Part shown: piece after piece, positions 8,670-16,438 of the stretch | Layout: each line of letters begins with the position of its first letter | How positions within the stretch are numbered: the first letter of the stretch is position 1 | Source: an uncultured Actinomyces sp. | GTDB taxonomy: Bacteria; Actinomycetota; Actinomycetes; Actinomycetales; Actinomycetaceae | DNA length: 64,000 bases | Direction of reading: 5' to 3' | NCBI GenBank assembly: GCA_900545825.1 | Contig: URAS01000012.1 | Location: forward strand, 30,509 to 94,508 | Program-made: the position numbers and the translations under genes | Notes under the pieces: generated by a model | The model's input: the letters and a program-made list of their open reading frames with translations, nothing else | Database searches by the model: none | What the model was told of the DNA's origin: nothing

Positions 8670-8698
8670 GTGAACGTGACCAAAAAGATCACGTTCAC
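8670..8698. repeat. GTGAACGTGA palindrome, copy 2
   Basis: Perfect 10-bp arms GTGAACGTGA and TCACGTTCAC are separated by 9 nt. The site lies between the second hydratase terminator and the convergent membrane-protein gene that ends at 8755. Confidence 0.75.
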
Positions 8699-8754
8699 GG
8701 GGCTGGGCCTGCCGCGCCCTCAGGCCGGGAAGGGCCGGGCACGGCGGGGCAGGG

Positions 8755-9450
8755 CTAGACGCGGCGGAGGGGGTTGAGGCCCTCGTTCTTGGTGTACGTC
8801 CACACCTGGCAGATGTAGATGATGTTGAACAGGAACGCGCAGGTGAAGGCGAAGGGGTAGAAGAACCCGAGCTTCGGCACGCCGGGGACGCCGGCGTTCT
8901 GGTAGACGATGAACGGAATCGCGGCGAACACGTTGCCGATGAACATGGCGAGGGCGATGTAGAGGCTCTGGCCCAACACGTTATTTCGCCTGATGATGAA
9001 GTAGACGAAGATGATCGCCATCGACACGTCCATGCCCCACGCCGAGTAGGCGCGGCCCATCCCCAGCGGGTAGTCGGCGGGGGCGAACGGGGCAAACTCG
9101 ACCTGGAACATGACGACGATCGTCCAGCAGACGACGAACGCCAGGACCGTCAGGGGATACATGTACTTGGACTTGAGGGTCGGGTAGTCGATCTTGCAGT
9201 ACTTGAAGAAGTGGATGAGGATCACGCAGTCGAACAGGCACCAGATGATGTTGATCGCGCGCTGCGGCATGGGGGTCGGGGTAATGAATGAGTAGTTAAA
9301 CTCCCACGCGAAGTTCAACGCCAGCGCCCACAGCGGCATCCCGTGGGCGTGGTCGATATGGCCGCGGCGGATGATGAGGATATAGGCGAGCGTCCAACAC
9401 AGGCCCGAGATGATGTCGCAGATCAAATACGGTGTCGGTAAGTGCAGCAT
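8755..9450 (-). CDS. Seven-TM membrane protein resembling Pyr4/PaxB transmembrane terpene cyclases
   Basis: A 231-aa integral membrane protein with about seven hydrophobic segments and short loops. Segment 2 reads MPLWALALNFAWEFNYSF and a later one AYSAWGMDVSMAIIF. Both, with their spacing and the overall length, resemble the fungal and bacterial Pyr4/PaxB family, in which the WE glutamate is catalytic. The C-terminal helix carries FNIIYICQVW where the second catalytic acid (Asp) is expected, so that residue may be Asn here. The ATG at 9450 has AGAAGG 6 nt upstream; the frame extends to 9495 without support. It is convergent with the oleate hydratases. No prenyltransferase lies nearby, so activity on a prenyl substrate is uncertain, and it could have another role on lipids. 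Confidence 0.5.
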   Translation of the reverse strand: MLHLPTPYLICDIISGLCWTLAYILIIRRGHIDHAHGMPLWALALNFAWEFNYSFITPTPMPQRAINIIWCLFDCVILIHFFKYCKIDYPTLKSKYMYPLTVLAFVVCWTIVVMFQVEFAPFAPADYPLGMGRAYSAWGMDVSMAIIFVYFIIRRNNVLGQSLYIALAMFIGNVFAAIPFIVYQNAGVPGVPKLGFFYPFAFTCAFLFNIIYICQVWTYTKNEGLNPLRRV

Positions 9451-9781
9451 GACGCGCCTTCTTTTCGCTAGTCGTTTCGTCGCCTGACTAACCACCGCGG
9501 CGGAAGGGGGGCCGTCGCCGTGATGACGATGATCTCAATCTTAAAGACTGTCATAGTGTTCGGCATGTCGAGGGCAAGGTTTTTCCGCGTGGCCGAGGCG
9601 TTTTGCACGGGCTCGGGGTGGCGGGGCGGTGGCGGCCCTGCGGGTGTGAGCGGGGTCCTAGGGAATCTGAGGAGATCCTGGGAAACTGGTTGCAACTCTG
9701 ACTCAATGGCCGAAAAGGCCAGATTGAGAACTATGCTCAATGCGACGGAGTAGTGACGAGAAGAGAAGGATGGACACACGA
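9451..9781. other. Divergent intergenic region with inverted repeat at 9702-9728
   Basis: This 331-bp gap separates two divergent membrane-protein genes. CTCAATGGCC (9702-9711) and GGCCAGATTGAG (9717-9728) form an interrupted inverted repeat, with ATGCTCAATGCG just after it. This is a plausible operator for the rightward gene. No convincing -35/-10 pair was identified. Confidence 0.4.
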
Positions 9782-10135
9782 ATGGTTAAGACGCCGATTG
9801 CGGGAGCGGCAGCCACGTTTCTTGGGGCGGCGACATATTTTGCCGTGGTCGGCTACCTGTCGGCCTCGTGGGATCCGGTGGGGATCGTCGGCCTGCTGCT
9901 GGCGACGGTCTCGTCTGTGGCGTCAACGATCCTCCTGTGGCGGCGCGACCTGCCGCAGAAAGAACGGATCGGCTACACGATCGGCGCCGCACTGTTCCTC
10001 GTCGGCGTCGGCCTGGTGTCGAACCACGTCGATATGGGGCTCGCTGGCCTGTGGATCCTCGCGGTCGGCCTGGGGCTTGCGGCGATGATCGTCGCGGCTC
10101 TGCGGATGGTCGAGAAGACCCCGCGCGACGCGTAG
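9782..10135 (+). CDS. Small integral membrane protein, four TM segments
   Basis: Not assigned to a family. About 117 aa with four hydrophobic helices in two hairpins: AGAAATFLGAATYFAVVGYL, IVGLLLATVSSVASTILLW, IGYTIGAALFLVGVGLVS and LWILAVGLGLAAMIVAALRM. A short charged loop (RRDLPQKER) lies between helices 2 and 3. I chose the ATG at 9782 because AGAAGGA lies about 11 nt upstream; an ATG at 9770 sits directly on that site. A strong bidirectional terminator follows, so it is probably monocistronic. Confidence 0.65.
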   Translation: MVKTPIAGAAATFLGAATYFAVVGYLSASWDPVGIVGLLLATVSSVASTILLWRRDLPQKERIGYTIGAALFLVGVGLVSNHVDMGLAGLWILAVGLGLAAMIVAALRMVEKTPRDA

Positions 10136-10173
10136 TTCACCGGTCGCCGGATCGTCCGGCGATGCGGTGGGGA

Positions 10174-10216
10174 AGAAAAAAAGAGTTGCTCTCGTGGACG
10201 AGAGCAACTCTTTTTG
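10174..10216. terminator. Bidirectional rho-independent terminator
   Basis: An A-tract, a 14-bp perfect stem (AGAGTTGCTCTCGT / ACGAGAGCAACTCT) and a T-tract serve both strands. It separates the rightward small membrane protein from the leftward sortase gene, which ends at 10249. Confidence 0.92.
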
Positions 10217-10248
10217 TTTACCCGGGCCCCGCGCGGGTAGGGGTGAGG

Positions 10249-11241
10249 CTAGTCCGTGGCGTTCTCGGGGCCCTCAGGGGCCTTCTCGACGGTGTCTGCG
10301 GACGCGGCAGCGCCCTCGGCGCCCGAAGCGGCAGCAGCGCCGTCACCCGTAGCACCCGCCGCGGCAGCACCAGCGCCCTTTGCCGAGGCTTTCCGCCCGC
10401 CGCGGGTCAGCCACCAACAGAACGCGGCGATCGCGGCGATCGCGGCGATCCAGGCGACGAGCCACCAGGGGAAGCCGGGCTGGTCGCTCTTGATGCCGGT
10501 GGCGTTCTTGGGGTTGGTGAGGTCGGTGGGCACGCGCTCGCCGGTGACGACGATGCGGTGCGAGTTGACGCCCAGCGGCGTGCAGGTGATGAGGGTCGCG
10601 AGGTCCCTGCCGGGCTCGGCCAGCAGGGTACGGGTCTGGGTGTTGGGGTCGATGACTTGGATGTCGAAGACGCGGTAGGCGTACACCTCGCCGAACGTCT
10701 CGATGGTGAAGACGTCGCCCTTCTTCACCCGGTTGAGGTTGGTGAACATCGTCGCCGACGCCAAGCCGCGGTGCGCCGTGATGACCGTGCGGGTGCCGAC
10801 GCCGCCGACGGGCAGGGAGCTGCCTTCCAGGTGTCCGGCGCCTTTCAGCAGGGTGGCGGCGCTGGTGCCGTGGTAGATCGGCAGGTCGACGTTGATCGAC
10901 GGGATCTTGATGCGGGCCATGAGGCCGTTGCCGTCGGCGTCCAGCAGATCCTTGTAGTTGAGCACCTCGCCGTTGGTGGCGTGCACCGAACCGGCCGAGG
11001 TGGGAACGCCCTGGCCGGGGACCACCTGGACGCCCGCGGAGAGGGCGTCGTTGTACTTGTGTGCCTCTTGGATCTGGGCGTTGACCGGGGGCTGCGCGTG
11101 TTTGAGCTCCTCGTTGTAAGCGTCGACGACTTTCGCCTGGTTGTAGGACGACAGCCACGCGGCGGCGTGCGGATACGCCAGCAGCGTGGCGCCGGCCGTC
11201 AGCAGCACGAACGTCAACAGTGGCAGCACGTACTTCTTCAT
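10249..11241 (-). CDS. srtC: Class C sortase (pilus polymerase)
   Basis: Membrane transpeptidase that joins LPXTG pilin subunits into a covalent pilus on the outer face of the membrane. The 330-aa protein has an N-terminal signal anchor (residues 5-24), the catalytic His157 (TAHRG), Cys220 (TLITCTPLG) and Arg229 (SHRIVVTGE), and a second TM segment near 259-282 followed by an Ala-rich tail. I do not see a clear DP(F/W) lid motif before the barrel. It is the last gene of the leftward tip-shaft-sortase cluster and lies 130 nt after the shaft pilin, with a hairpin between them. The order and class match Actinomyces fimbrial loci. Confidence 0.95.
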   Translation of the reverse strand: MKKYVLPLLTFVLLTAGATLLAYPHAAAWLSSYNQAKVVDAYNEELKHAQPPVNAQIQEAHKYNDALSAGVQVVPGQGVPTSAGSVHATNGEVLNYKDLLDADGNGLMARIKIPSINVDLPIYHGTSAATLLKGAGHLEGSSLPVGGVGTRTVITAHRGLASATMFTNLNRVKKGDVFTIETFGEVYAYRVFDIQVIDPNTQTRTLLAEPGRDLATLITCTPLGVNSHRIVVTGERVPTDLTNPKNATGIKSDQPGFPWWLVAWIAAIAAIAAFCWWLTRGGRKASAKGAGAAAAGATGDGAAAASGAEGAAASADTVEKAPEGPENATD

Positions 11242-11296
11242 GAATCCCGTTCCCTTTGGCCCTTCTTCTTGTGGATGACGCTACCGCAAACATAGG

Positions 11297-11337
11297 GGAA
11301 GGGGTGGGCGTCCACTTTCGTGGCTGCCCACCCCTTC
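11297..11337 (-). terminator. Hairpin between shaft pilin and sortase genes
   Basis: GGAAGGGGTGGGC and GCCCACCCCTTCC form a 13-bp stem with a 15-nt loop, 35 nt after the pilin stop. It has no U-tract, so it may be an attenuator or an mRNA 3'-end stabiliser. Either could lower sortase expression relative to pilin. Confidence 0.6.
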
Positions 11338-11371
11338 CGCCTAGTGGATGGCTAGAACTGCCTGGTCTCGA

Positions 11372-12721
11372 TTACCGGTTGCGGCGCTTCGAGACAACCG
11401 CAGTACCGCCCGCCATCAGCAGCACGGCGAGGCCGGCAACCGTCAGCAGGATCGTGCCGTTCGCACCGGTCTTCGGCAGGTGCGGGCCGACAACCTGGGT
11501 GTTCGGGACCTTGACGACGGCAACGCCGGTCGTCGGGGTCCGCTCGGCAACGTTGGTGCACTTCGGCGTCTTGTCGAGGACGTAGCCCTCGGGCGCCTGG
11601 GTCTCGACGAAGCAGTAACGGCCGGCCTTAACGACCAGGTCCTTATCGAGCGTGCCCTTGTCGTTCGTCGTCAGGTCGCCGAGCAGCTTGACGCCGAGCT
11701 CGTTCGAGGTCTCGTCCTTGGCCAGGTAGAGGTCGAACTTCGCGCCAGCGAGGACGGCCGTCTCGTCACCCTTCTTGAACTTGAGGACGTTGATTTCGCC
11801 CCACTTCGACTCGCCTTCGGTCGTGACCTTCTGGTGCGAGTCGTTGACGAAGACCTCGGCGGTGTTCGGGATGGCGCCAGCGTCCTTGACCTTCGCGCTG
11901 ACGGTAACGACGACGGTCTGGCCCTTGAGCGAGGCCGGGTCGTTCGCGGTGACGGTCAGCTCGTTGTCGACGGCCGAAGCGGTGAACTCGGAGGTCTTGT
12001 CGACGCCACCAACGGTGACCTTGACGAGCGCCGGGCTCTCGAGCTTGGAGTCGAAGTTGTCGACGACCTTGAACGTCTTGACCGTGGTGTCGGGAACCGG
12101 AACGGTGATGTCCCAGGTGATCGTGTCGCCGGCAACGTGGGCCTGCGAGTCATCCGTCGTCTTGGTCGGCGTGCCGGCGACGACGTTCTTCGGGGTGGCC
12201 GTGACGTTCCACGACCACGCGGTGACGGTCTTGCCATCGTTGTAGTTCGGGAACGGCATCGTGATGATGAACGGAACCGTCGCGTCGGCGACGTTAGCCG
12301 GCTTTGTGGTCTCGACCAGCAGGTAGGCGCCGGAAAGGTGCTCGAGCGTCGCCTCGCCCTTGGCGTCGGTGGCGTCGGTGGTCAGGCAGTCCTCGCTGAC
12401 CGTGTAGCCCTTGTCCTGAAGGCCTTCTTTGACGTTGCCGTCGAAGGCGTTGAAGTCGGCCCAGGTGGCCGAGTCGGTGAGGTCCGCAGCCTTGCTGTCC
12501 TTGAGGATCGGGCAGGCCTTGAAGACCACGCCGGCCAGCGGGTTCTGATCCTGGTCGGTCTTGGCGATGGTGAGCGTGCCGCCGTCGTCGCTGTTGGGCA
12601 CGGCAACGTCACCGGACTCGGCGAATGCGGCCGGGCTGATCAGCAGGGCCAGGAAGGCGAATGCGGCAACCATGGCGGTTGCGAGAACCGCACGGAATCC
12701 GCGCTTTTCAATGAGTCCCAT
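11372..12721 (-). CDS. Fimbrial major subunit, isopeptide-forming LPXTG pilin
   Basis: Shaft pilin of a sortase-assembled fimbria; 449 aa, close to FimA/FimP of Actinomyces. It has an N-terminal Sec signal peptide ending near SPAAFAES, immunoglobulin-like domains, a pilin-like Lys region (TATPKNVVAG), an E-box (YCFVETQAPEGYVLD) that supplies the isopeptide glutamate, and an LPKTG sorting signal at 415-419 with a hydrophobic stretch and a basic tail (SKRRNR). It lies between the tip pilin gene (119 nt upstream, with a hairpin) and srtC. It is expected to be polymerised by that sortase and attached to peptidoglycan by a housekeeping sortase outside this window. Confidence 0.93.
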   Translation of the reverse strand: MGLIEKRGFRAVLATAMVAAFAFLALLISPAAFAESGDVAVPNSDDGGTLTIAKTDQDQNPLAGVVFKACPILKDSKAADLTDSATWADFNAFDGNVKEGLQDKGYTVSEDCLTTDATDAKGEATLEHLSGAYLLVETTKPANVADATVPFIITMPFPNYNDGKTVTAWSWNVTATPKNVVAGTPTKTTDDSQAHVAGDTITWDITVPVPDTTVKTFKVVDNFDSKLESPALVKVTVGGVDKTSEFTASAVDNELTVTANDPASLKGQTVVVTVSAKVKDAGAIPNTAEVFVNDSHQKVTTEGESKWGEINVLKFKKGDETAVLAGAKFDLYLAKDETSNELGVKLLGDLTTNDKGTLDKDLVVKAGRYCFVETQAPEGYVLDKTPKCTNVAERTPTTGVAVVKVPNTQVVGPHLPKTGANGTILLTVAGLAVLLMAGGTAVVSKRRNR

Positions 12722-12758
12722 TAGAGTGTTGTCCTTTCACATGGGGAGGAAGGGGGAC

Positions 12759-12800
12759 CGGGTGATGTCCGTCTTTCTTCTGAGAGACGGACATCACCCG
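12759..12800 (-). terminator. Hairpin between tip pilin and shaft pilin genes
   Basis: CGGGTGATGTCCGTCT and AGACGGACATCACCCG form a perfect 16-bp stem with a 10-nt loop, 40 nt after the tip gene stop. It would weaken read-through from the tip gene or insulate a separate shaft promoter, consistent with the excess of shaft over tip that pili need (inference). Confidence 0.7.
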
Positions 12801-12840
12801 TCTGGGAACGATTAGTTAATCTGCCGTTGCGGCGAAGGGG

Positions 12841-15769
12841 TTACGCCTTCATCCGCTTGCGGGTTGCAGCGAACGCCACGCCGGTACCGGCGAGCAGGGC
12901 CGCAATGCTGGTGAGGAAGAACGAGTAGGTACCCGTGCCGCCCGTGTTAGGCAGGTGAGGTCCGGTGACCGGCGAGTTCTCGATCGCACCCGCGTCCACG
13001 CTCTCGTTGGCGATGATCGTGAACTTATGCGGGGTCTGGTCGAGGACGTAGCCGGCAGGAGCCGTGGTCTCCTTCATCGTCCAATCGCCGATCCGAAGGC
13101 CCTCAACCCGGAACTTGCCGGCGGCCGGATCCTTATCGAGGCCGTTGCACTGGCCTTCCACCGTGCAGTCTTCGACCTGCTTCTTCTCGCCGTTAGGTCC
13201 GCTCAGCTCCCACACCGAACCGGCGAGGAACTTGTCCGTGCTGCCCTTCACGACCTTGGACCAGGTCACGTTACCGACGGTGTACTTGTCGACGATGATC
13301 CCAAACGACTGATGGAGGTCGTCGGCTTTGATCGTGGCATCGTACGTGGCTTCAACGAGGTCGTAGCCGGTCGGAGCGCTGTATTCCTTCAGCGTCCACT
13401 TGCCCCAGGCGAGGCCTTCAACCTTGAACTTGCCAGGGGCCGGGTCCTTGTCGAGGAGGTCCTTGCAGTCGCCGGTCGTGCAGTCGTTGACCGTCAAGGG
13501 CTTGTTGTCGGGGCCGGTCAGCGTCCAGGCCGTGCCGGCGAGATTATTGCCGTCCTCGTCGCGCTTGATCCAGGTCACCGAGCCGGGCGCCGCCTCGTTC
13601 TTGAAGCCTTCCGAGAACGTGTAGTCGCGCTCGGTGGGAGTGATCCCGAATTCGTGGGTCTTCCCATCCTTGACGTAGCCAGTCGGGGCCGACTTCTCGA
13701 CGAGGGTGTACACACCCCAGGCGAGGTCCTTGACGAGGAACTTGCCGGCGGCCGGATCCTTGTCGAGGTCGGTGCACTTGTCGGCGCTGTCGGCAACGCA
13801 GTCAGTGACCGTCAGCTTATCGGCGTTGGGGCCGTCCAGCGTCCACTCGGAGCCGCCCAGCAACTTGCCGGTGCCATCAACCTTGGTCCAGGCAACCGAG
13901 CCGGGGATGCGGGTGTTCTCGATCGTCTTGAGATCCACAGTCGTGTGATCGGCGTCGACCGTGAACTTGTGCGTCTCGCTGTCCTTGACGTACCCGTCGG
14001 GGGCCGACTTCTCGACGAGGGTGTACTCGCCGTACGGGAGGTCGAGCTTGAACTCGCCCGGCTTGGCGTTCTGGTCGAGGCCAGTGCAGCCGTCAGCCGT
14101 GCAGTCCGTCACGTCCTGCGAACCACCAGGGCCAGTCAGCGTCCAGACGGTGCCGGGGAGCGGGTTCTTGTCCGTGCCGTCGACCTTGGTCCACGTGACG
14201 TGGCCGATCTGGCCGTTGTTCGTGATCGTGCAGACGACCCGGGTAGCCCGCTTGGTGATCTTGACCTTAGCCGTGTTGGTATTGCCGTCAGCCTTCAACG
14301 GCTGGACGATCTGGAAGCCGTCGCCACTGTCGCTCGTGCAGTCCATGCTCGCCTGGTAGGAGCTCATCGGGTAGGCCGAACCCACGGCCATCTTTTCGCT
14401 CAGTTCAAACGTTGTACCGTCGGCCGCCAGGTTCGGGCCAACCGTGAGGATGTCGCCGGTGCCGGAGCCCTCGGTCCTCTTCGTCGTACCACCGGTGGAG
14501 CCTTCCTGAGCGAGCGTCAGCCTGAACTGATCCTTAGGATCGAGTCGCTTGCCGTCGAGGTGCTTCACCAAAGCGATCGTCGACGGTGCGACACATGAGG
14601 CAAGGTCGGCGCTTCCCGGGAAGTTAGTCCCCAGGTTATCGGCCAGCACCTGGCCGGTGCCCGGGCTAACCTTCCAGACTGTGCCCTTGCTGTTCGCCAC
14701 TGCAAGGCTGCCATCGCCCGTAACAGCGACACCGGTGATGTCGCCAAGAGGCCGATCGACGACGGCCGGCGTCACCGTGACGGTCTGGCCACTTTCGGCC
14801 GCCGCAAGCTCAGAAGCCGTCACCGTCGCAATGACCGTGCGATTGTTCTGGGAGAGGACGAGATAGAGGTTCCCGTTCGAGTCGAACACCATATCGCCGT
14901 TCGCGCCTTCTCCGATCTCTCCCGGGAAAGCGCTGTTGCCATCCTCGTCGACCAGTTTGATGTCACCGAGCGGGTGGATCGTCCTGTCGACCAGCTTGTT
15001 GATACGGACGACACCAGCCTGGTGGTTCCAGTCCTTGATGTACTCGGCGTAGTAGAAGACCGGGTTGGCAGGATCGAGGGTGACGGCACCGGCAACGAGG
15101 GTGCCCTTGTAGGGATCGTCGTGGGAAACAACCGTTTCCCATTTTGCCGTTGGCATAACGGTCGATGATGTACTTCGCCCTCTGGAGGATCGAGGCATCG
15201 CGGCGCGCGATCGCGTAGGCGGTACTGCCGTCGGCCGCGATGCCGAGCGCGTTGGCATCAGCGTGCACCAGGCCAAACCAGCCGGTCGGCAGTGGGAGAG
15301 GGGCAAGTTTCTTTGTGGGCGTGCCATTGCCCCGCTTCTCCCAGATTTGGCCGTTGCTGTCGATGCTGTAAATGACATCGCCGTCGCAGGAGAACGTGCT
15401 GCCCGCTGCGGCCGGGGCCGGTGCGGCGAGACGTGCCGCGGGGGTGCTGGAGTTCGGCGTCGTGGCCGACTTCGGCGTGACGGCGGTGCGAGCCTTCGGG
15501 GGCGCTGGCTTCGTCGTCGTGGCCTTCGGGCTGGCCGTGGTGGTTGAGATGGAGGGGTTGGGGGTCGACTGCGAAGCCGCGTTACCTGCCTCCGAGGACG
15601 CCGTGGGGGTGCTCGAAGGGGTGGAATCACCGGCCTCAGCTGCCAGCGCGGGCGCAGCAAACGTCACCGTCGTGGCGAGAGCCAGCGCCGGCACAAGCGC
15701 GATCGCGCGCCCCCAGTGGGCGCGGTGAGGCGTGGGCTCGTCGCCCTGCCGACATACTTTGTTGGTCAT
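12841..15769 (-). CDS. Fimbrial tip / minor pilin with four SpaA repeats, frameshifted
   Basis: Large surface pilin of about 975 aa read across a one-base frameshift. The start at 15769 has GGAG 8 nt upstream. In order: a signal peptide ending APALAAEA; a Thr/Pro/Ser-rich linker to about residue 115; a propeller-like region (VIYSIDSNGQIW, then GDMVFDSNGNLYLV and GDITGVAVTGDGSLAV); four SpaA-type repeats each with a Cys pair and E-box-like SAP-x-GY segments; LPNTG; a TM helix and basic tail. At 15142-15145 an A4 run (coding strand) puts the two halves out of frame, and removing one A restores AKYIIDRYANGKWETVV. The total span is 3n+1. It may be a sequencing error, a null allele or a phase-variable site. 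Confidence 0.85.
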
Positions 15770-15895
15770 TTTTCAACTCCTAGACATTCAGCCACCGTCA
15801 CGGCCGCGCCCGAGATGGGGCGGGCGGACCTCACCGGTCGCTCAGTCGTCTTGTCGGATCATTGAACTGGACAAAGCACCGAAAGTGCGGCCCGA

Positions 15896-15912
15896 TGACA
15901 CGAAGTGTGTCA
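15896..15912. promoter_or_regulatory. Inverted repeat, candidate operator of tip pilin gene
   Basis: TGACACGAAGTGTGTCA has 6-bp arms TGACAC/GTGTCA, 127 nt upstream of the tip pilin start. Its regulator is unknown. Confidence 0.45.
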
Positions 15913-16048
15913 CCGGGCAGGTTTTTCCCAGCGCTAAGCCGCTAATCTGAGCCTAAGGTTTCTCACATGAGAGAGTCAATGTCGGCGATCCGAAATTCGC
16001 CGGATCGCTCGCCCTCACAGTTGTGCGTATAGCGGGCGACTTGTGTTC

Positions 16049-16066
16049 GGGGGGGGGGGGGGGGGG
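16049..16066. repeat. Homopolymer (G)18 tract
   Basis: Eighteen consecutive G on the plus strand (C on the pilus coding strand), about 280 bp upstream of the tip pilin start. Tracts of this length are prone to slipped-strand length change and are known switches for surface genes in other bacteria. It could also be a sequencing artefact in exact length. Confidence 0.8.
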
Positions 16067-16163
16067 CGACATATTCGTGCTGGTCGTAGGCTGGTCTGAC
16101 GGCTGATAGGAGATGTGTGATCGCCGACTGTGTCCGAAATGGTGACACACTTCCTATGAAAAG

Positions 16164-16179
16164 TGTGACCAGGGTCACA
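16164..16179. promoter_or_regulatory. CRP/GlxR-like binding site
   Basis: TGTGACCAGGGTCACA matches the TGTGA-N6-TCACA form used by CRP/FNR-type proteins, including GlxR in actinobacteria. It lies about 395 bp upstream of the tip pilin gene. Which promoter it serves is not clear. Confidence 0.5.
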
Positions 16180-16438
16180 TTGGCAATATGGGCGAATCTC
16201 CGGCCGCAATAGTTGACAAATTTGCGACGAATATCACTGAGAAAGCTCAATGATTCTTTGTGTCGTCACAGTTGACGCGTGTAGCATGCCCGGCCAAGCG
16301 TGCGGGCGACTCGTGGGCGACCTCGGGCGGGGAGGGGATCCGCGGTCGTTGCCGTACTCGTGGCGGCCGCGCCCTCATGGTGTCGGCATGTGGCACGTGT
16401 GTCCTCTCTCCGCGCCCTCTATAAACACGGGGCGTACG

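Larger units (their letters stand above)
4339..8698 (+). repeat. Tandem duplication: two ~2.2-kb units, each promoter + oleate hydratase + hairpins
   Basis: Unit 1 runs from about 4339 to 6532 and unit 2 from about 6557 to 8698. Each has, in the same order, the TTGAC inverted repeat, a conserved leader ending GAAAGAGGCGAGCACC before the ATG, a hydratase gene, a GC-rich hairpin built on AGGCCCGGGCACGC, and a GAACGTGA palindrome. The leaders and 3' flanks differ by scattered substitutions and small indels, so the duplication is not recent. Confidence 0.85.
15770..16438. other. 669-bp region upstream of pilus cluster; no supported gene
   Basis: Lies between the stop of the dehydrogenase gene and the tip pilin start, both leftward. 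It holds the inverted repeat TGACACGAAGTGTGTCA (15896-15912), an 18-G homopolymer, an interrupted repeat near 16141-16170 and a CRP-like palindrome. On the leftward strand TTGACT with a possible TAGGCT 18 nt on (about 15951-15980) could be a promoter. A leftward frame at 15963-16250 needs a TTG start and runs through the homopolymer as poly-Pro; I do not accept it. Confidence 0.6.

Noticed and set aside
4415..9095. Very long leftward open frames (690 and 820 codons) opposite the oleate hydratases
   Set aside because: The predicted proteins are antisense shadows: the two resemble each other only because the genes beneath them are duplicates. The second also runs across the end of the membrane-protein gene in a different frame.
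9520..9753. Rightward 77-codon frame in the divergent gap
   Set aside because: Gly/Arg-rich with no ribosome-binding site and overlapping a likely operator.
15963..16250. Leftward frame including poly-proline encoded by the G/C homopolymer
   Set aside because: It needs a TTG start without a ribosome-binding site, has no recognisable domain and crosses the homopolymer. The region looks regulatory.
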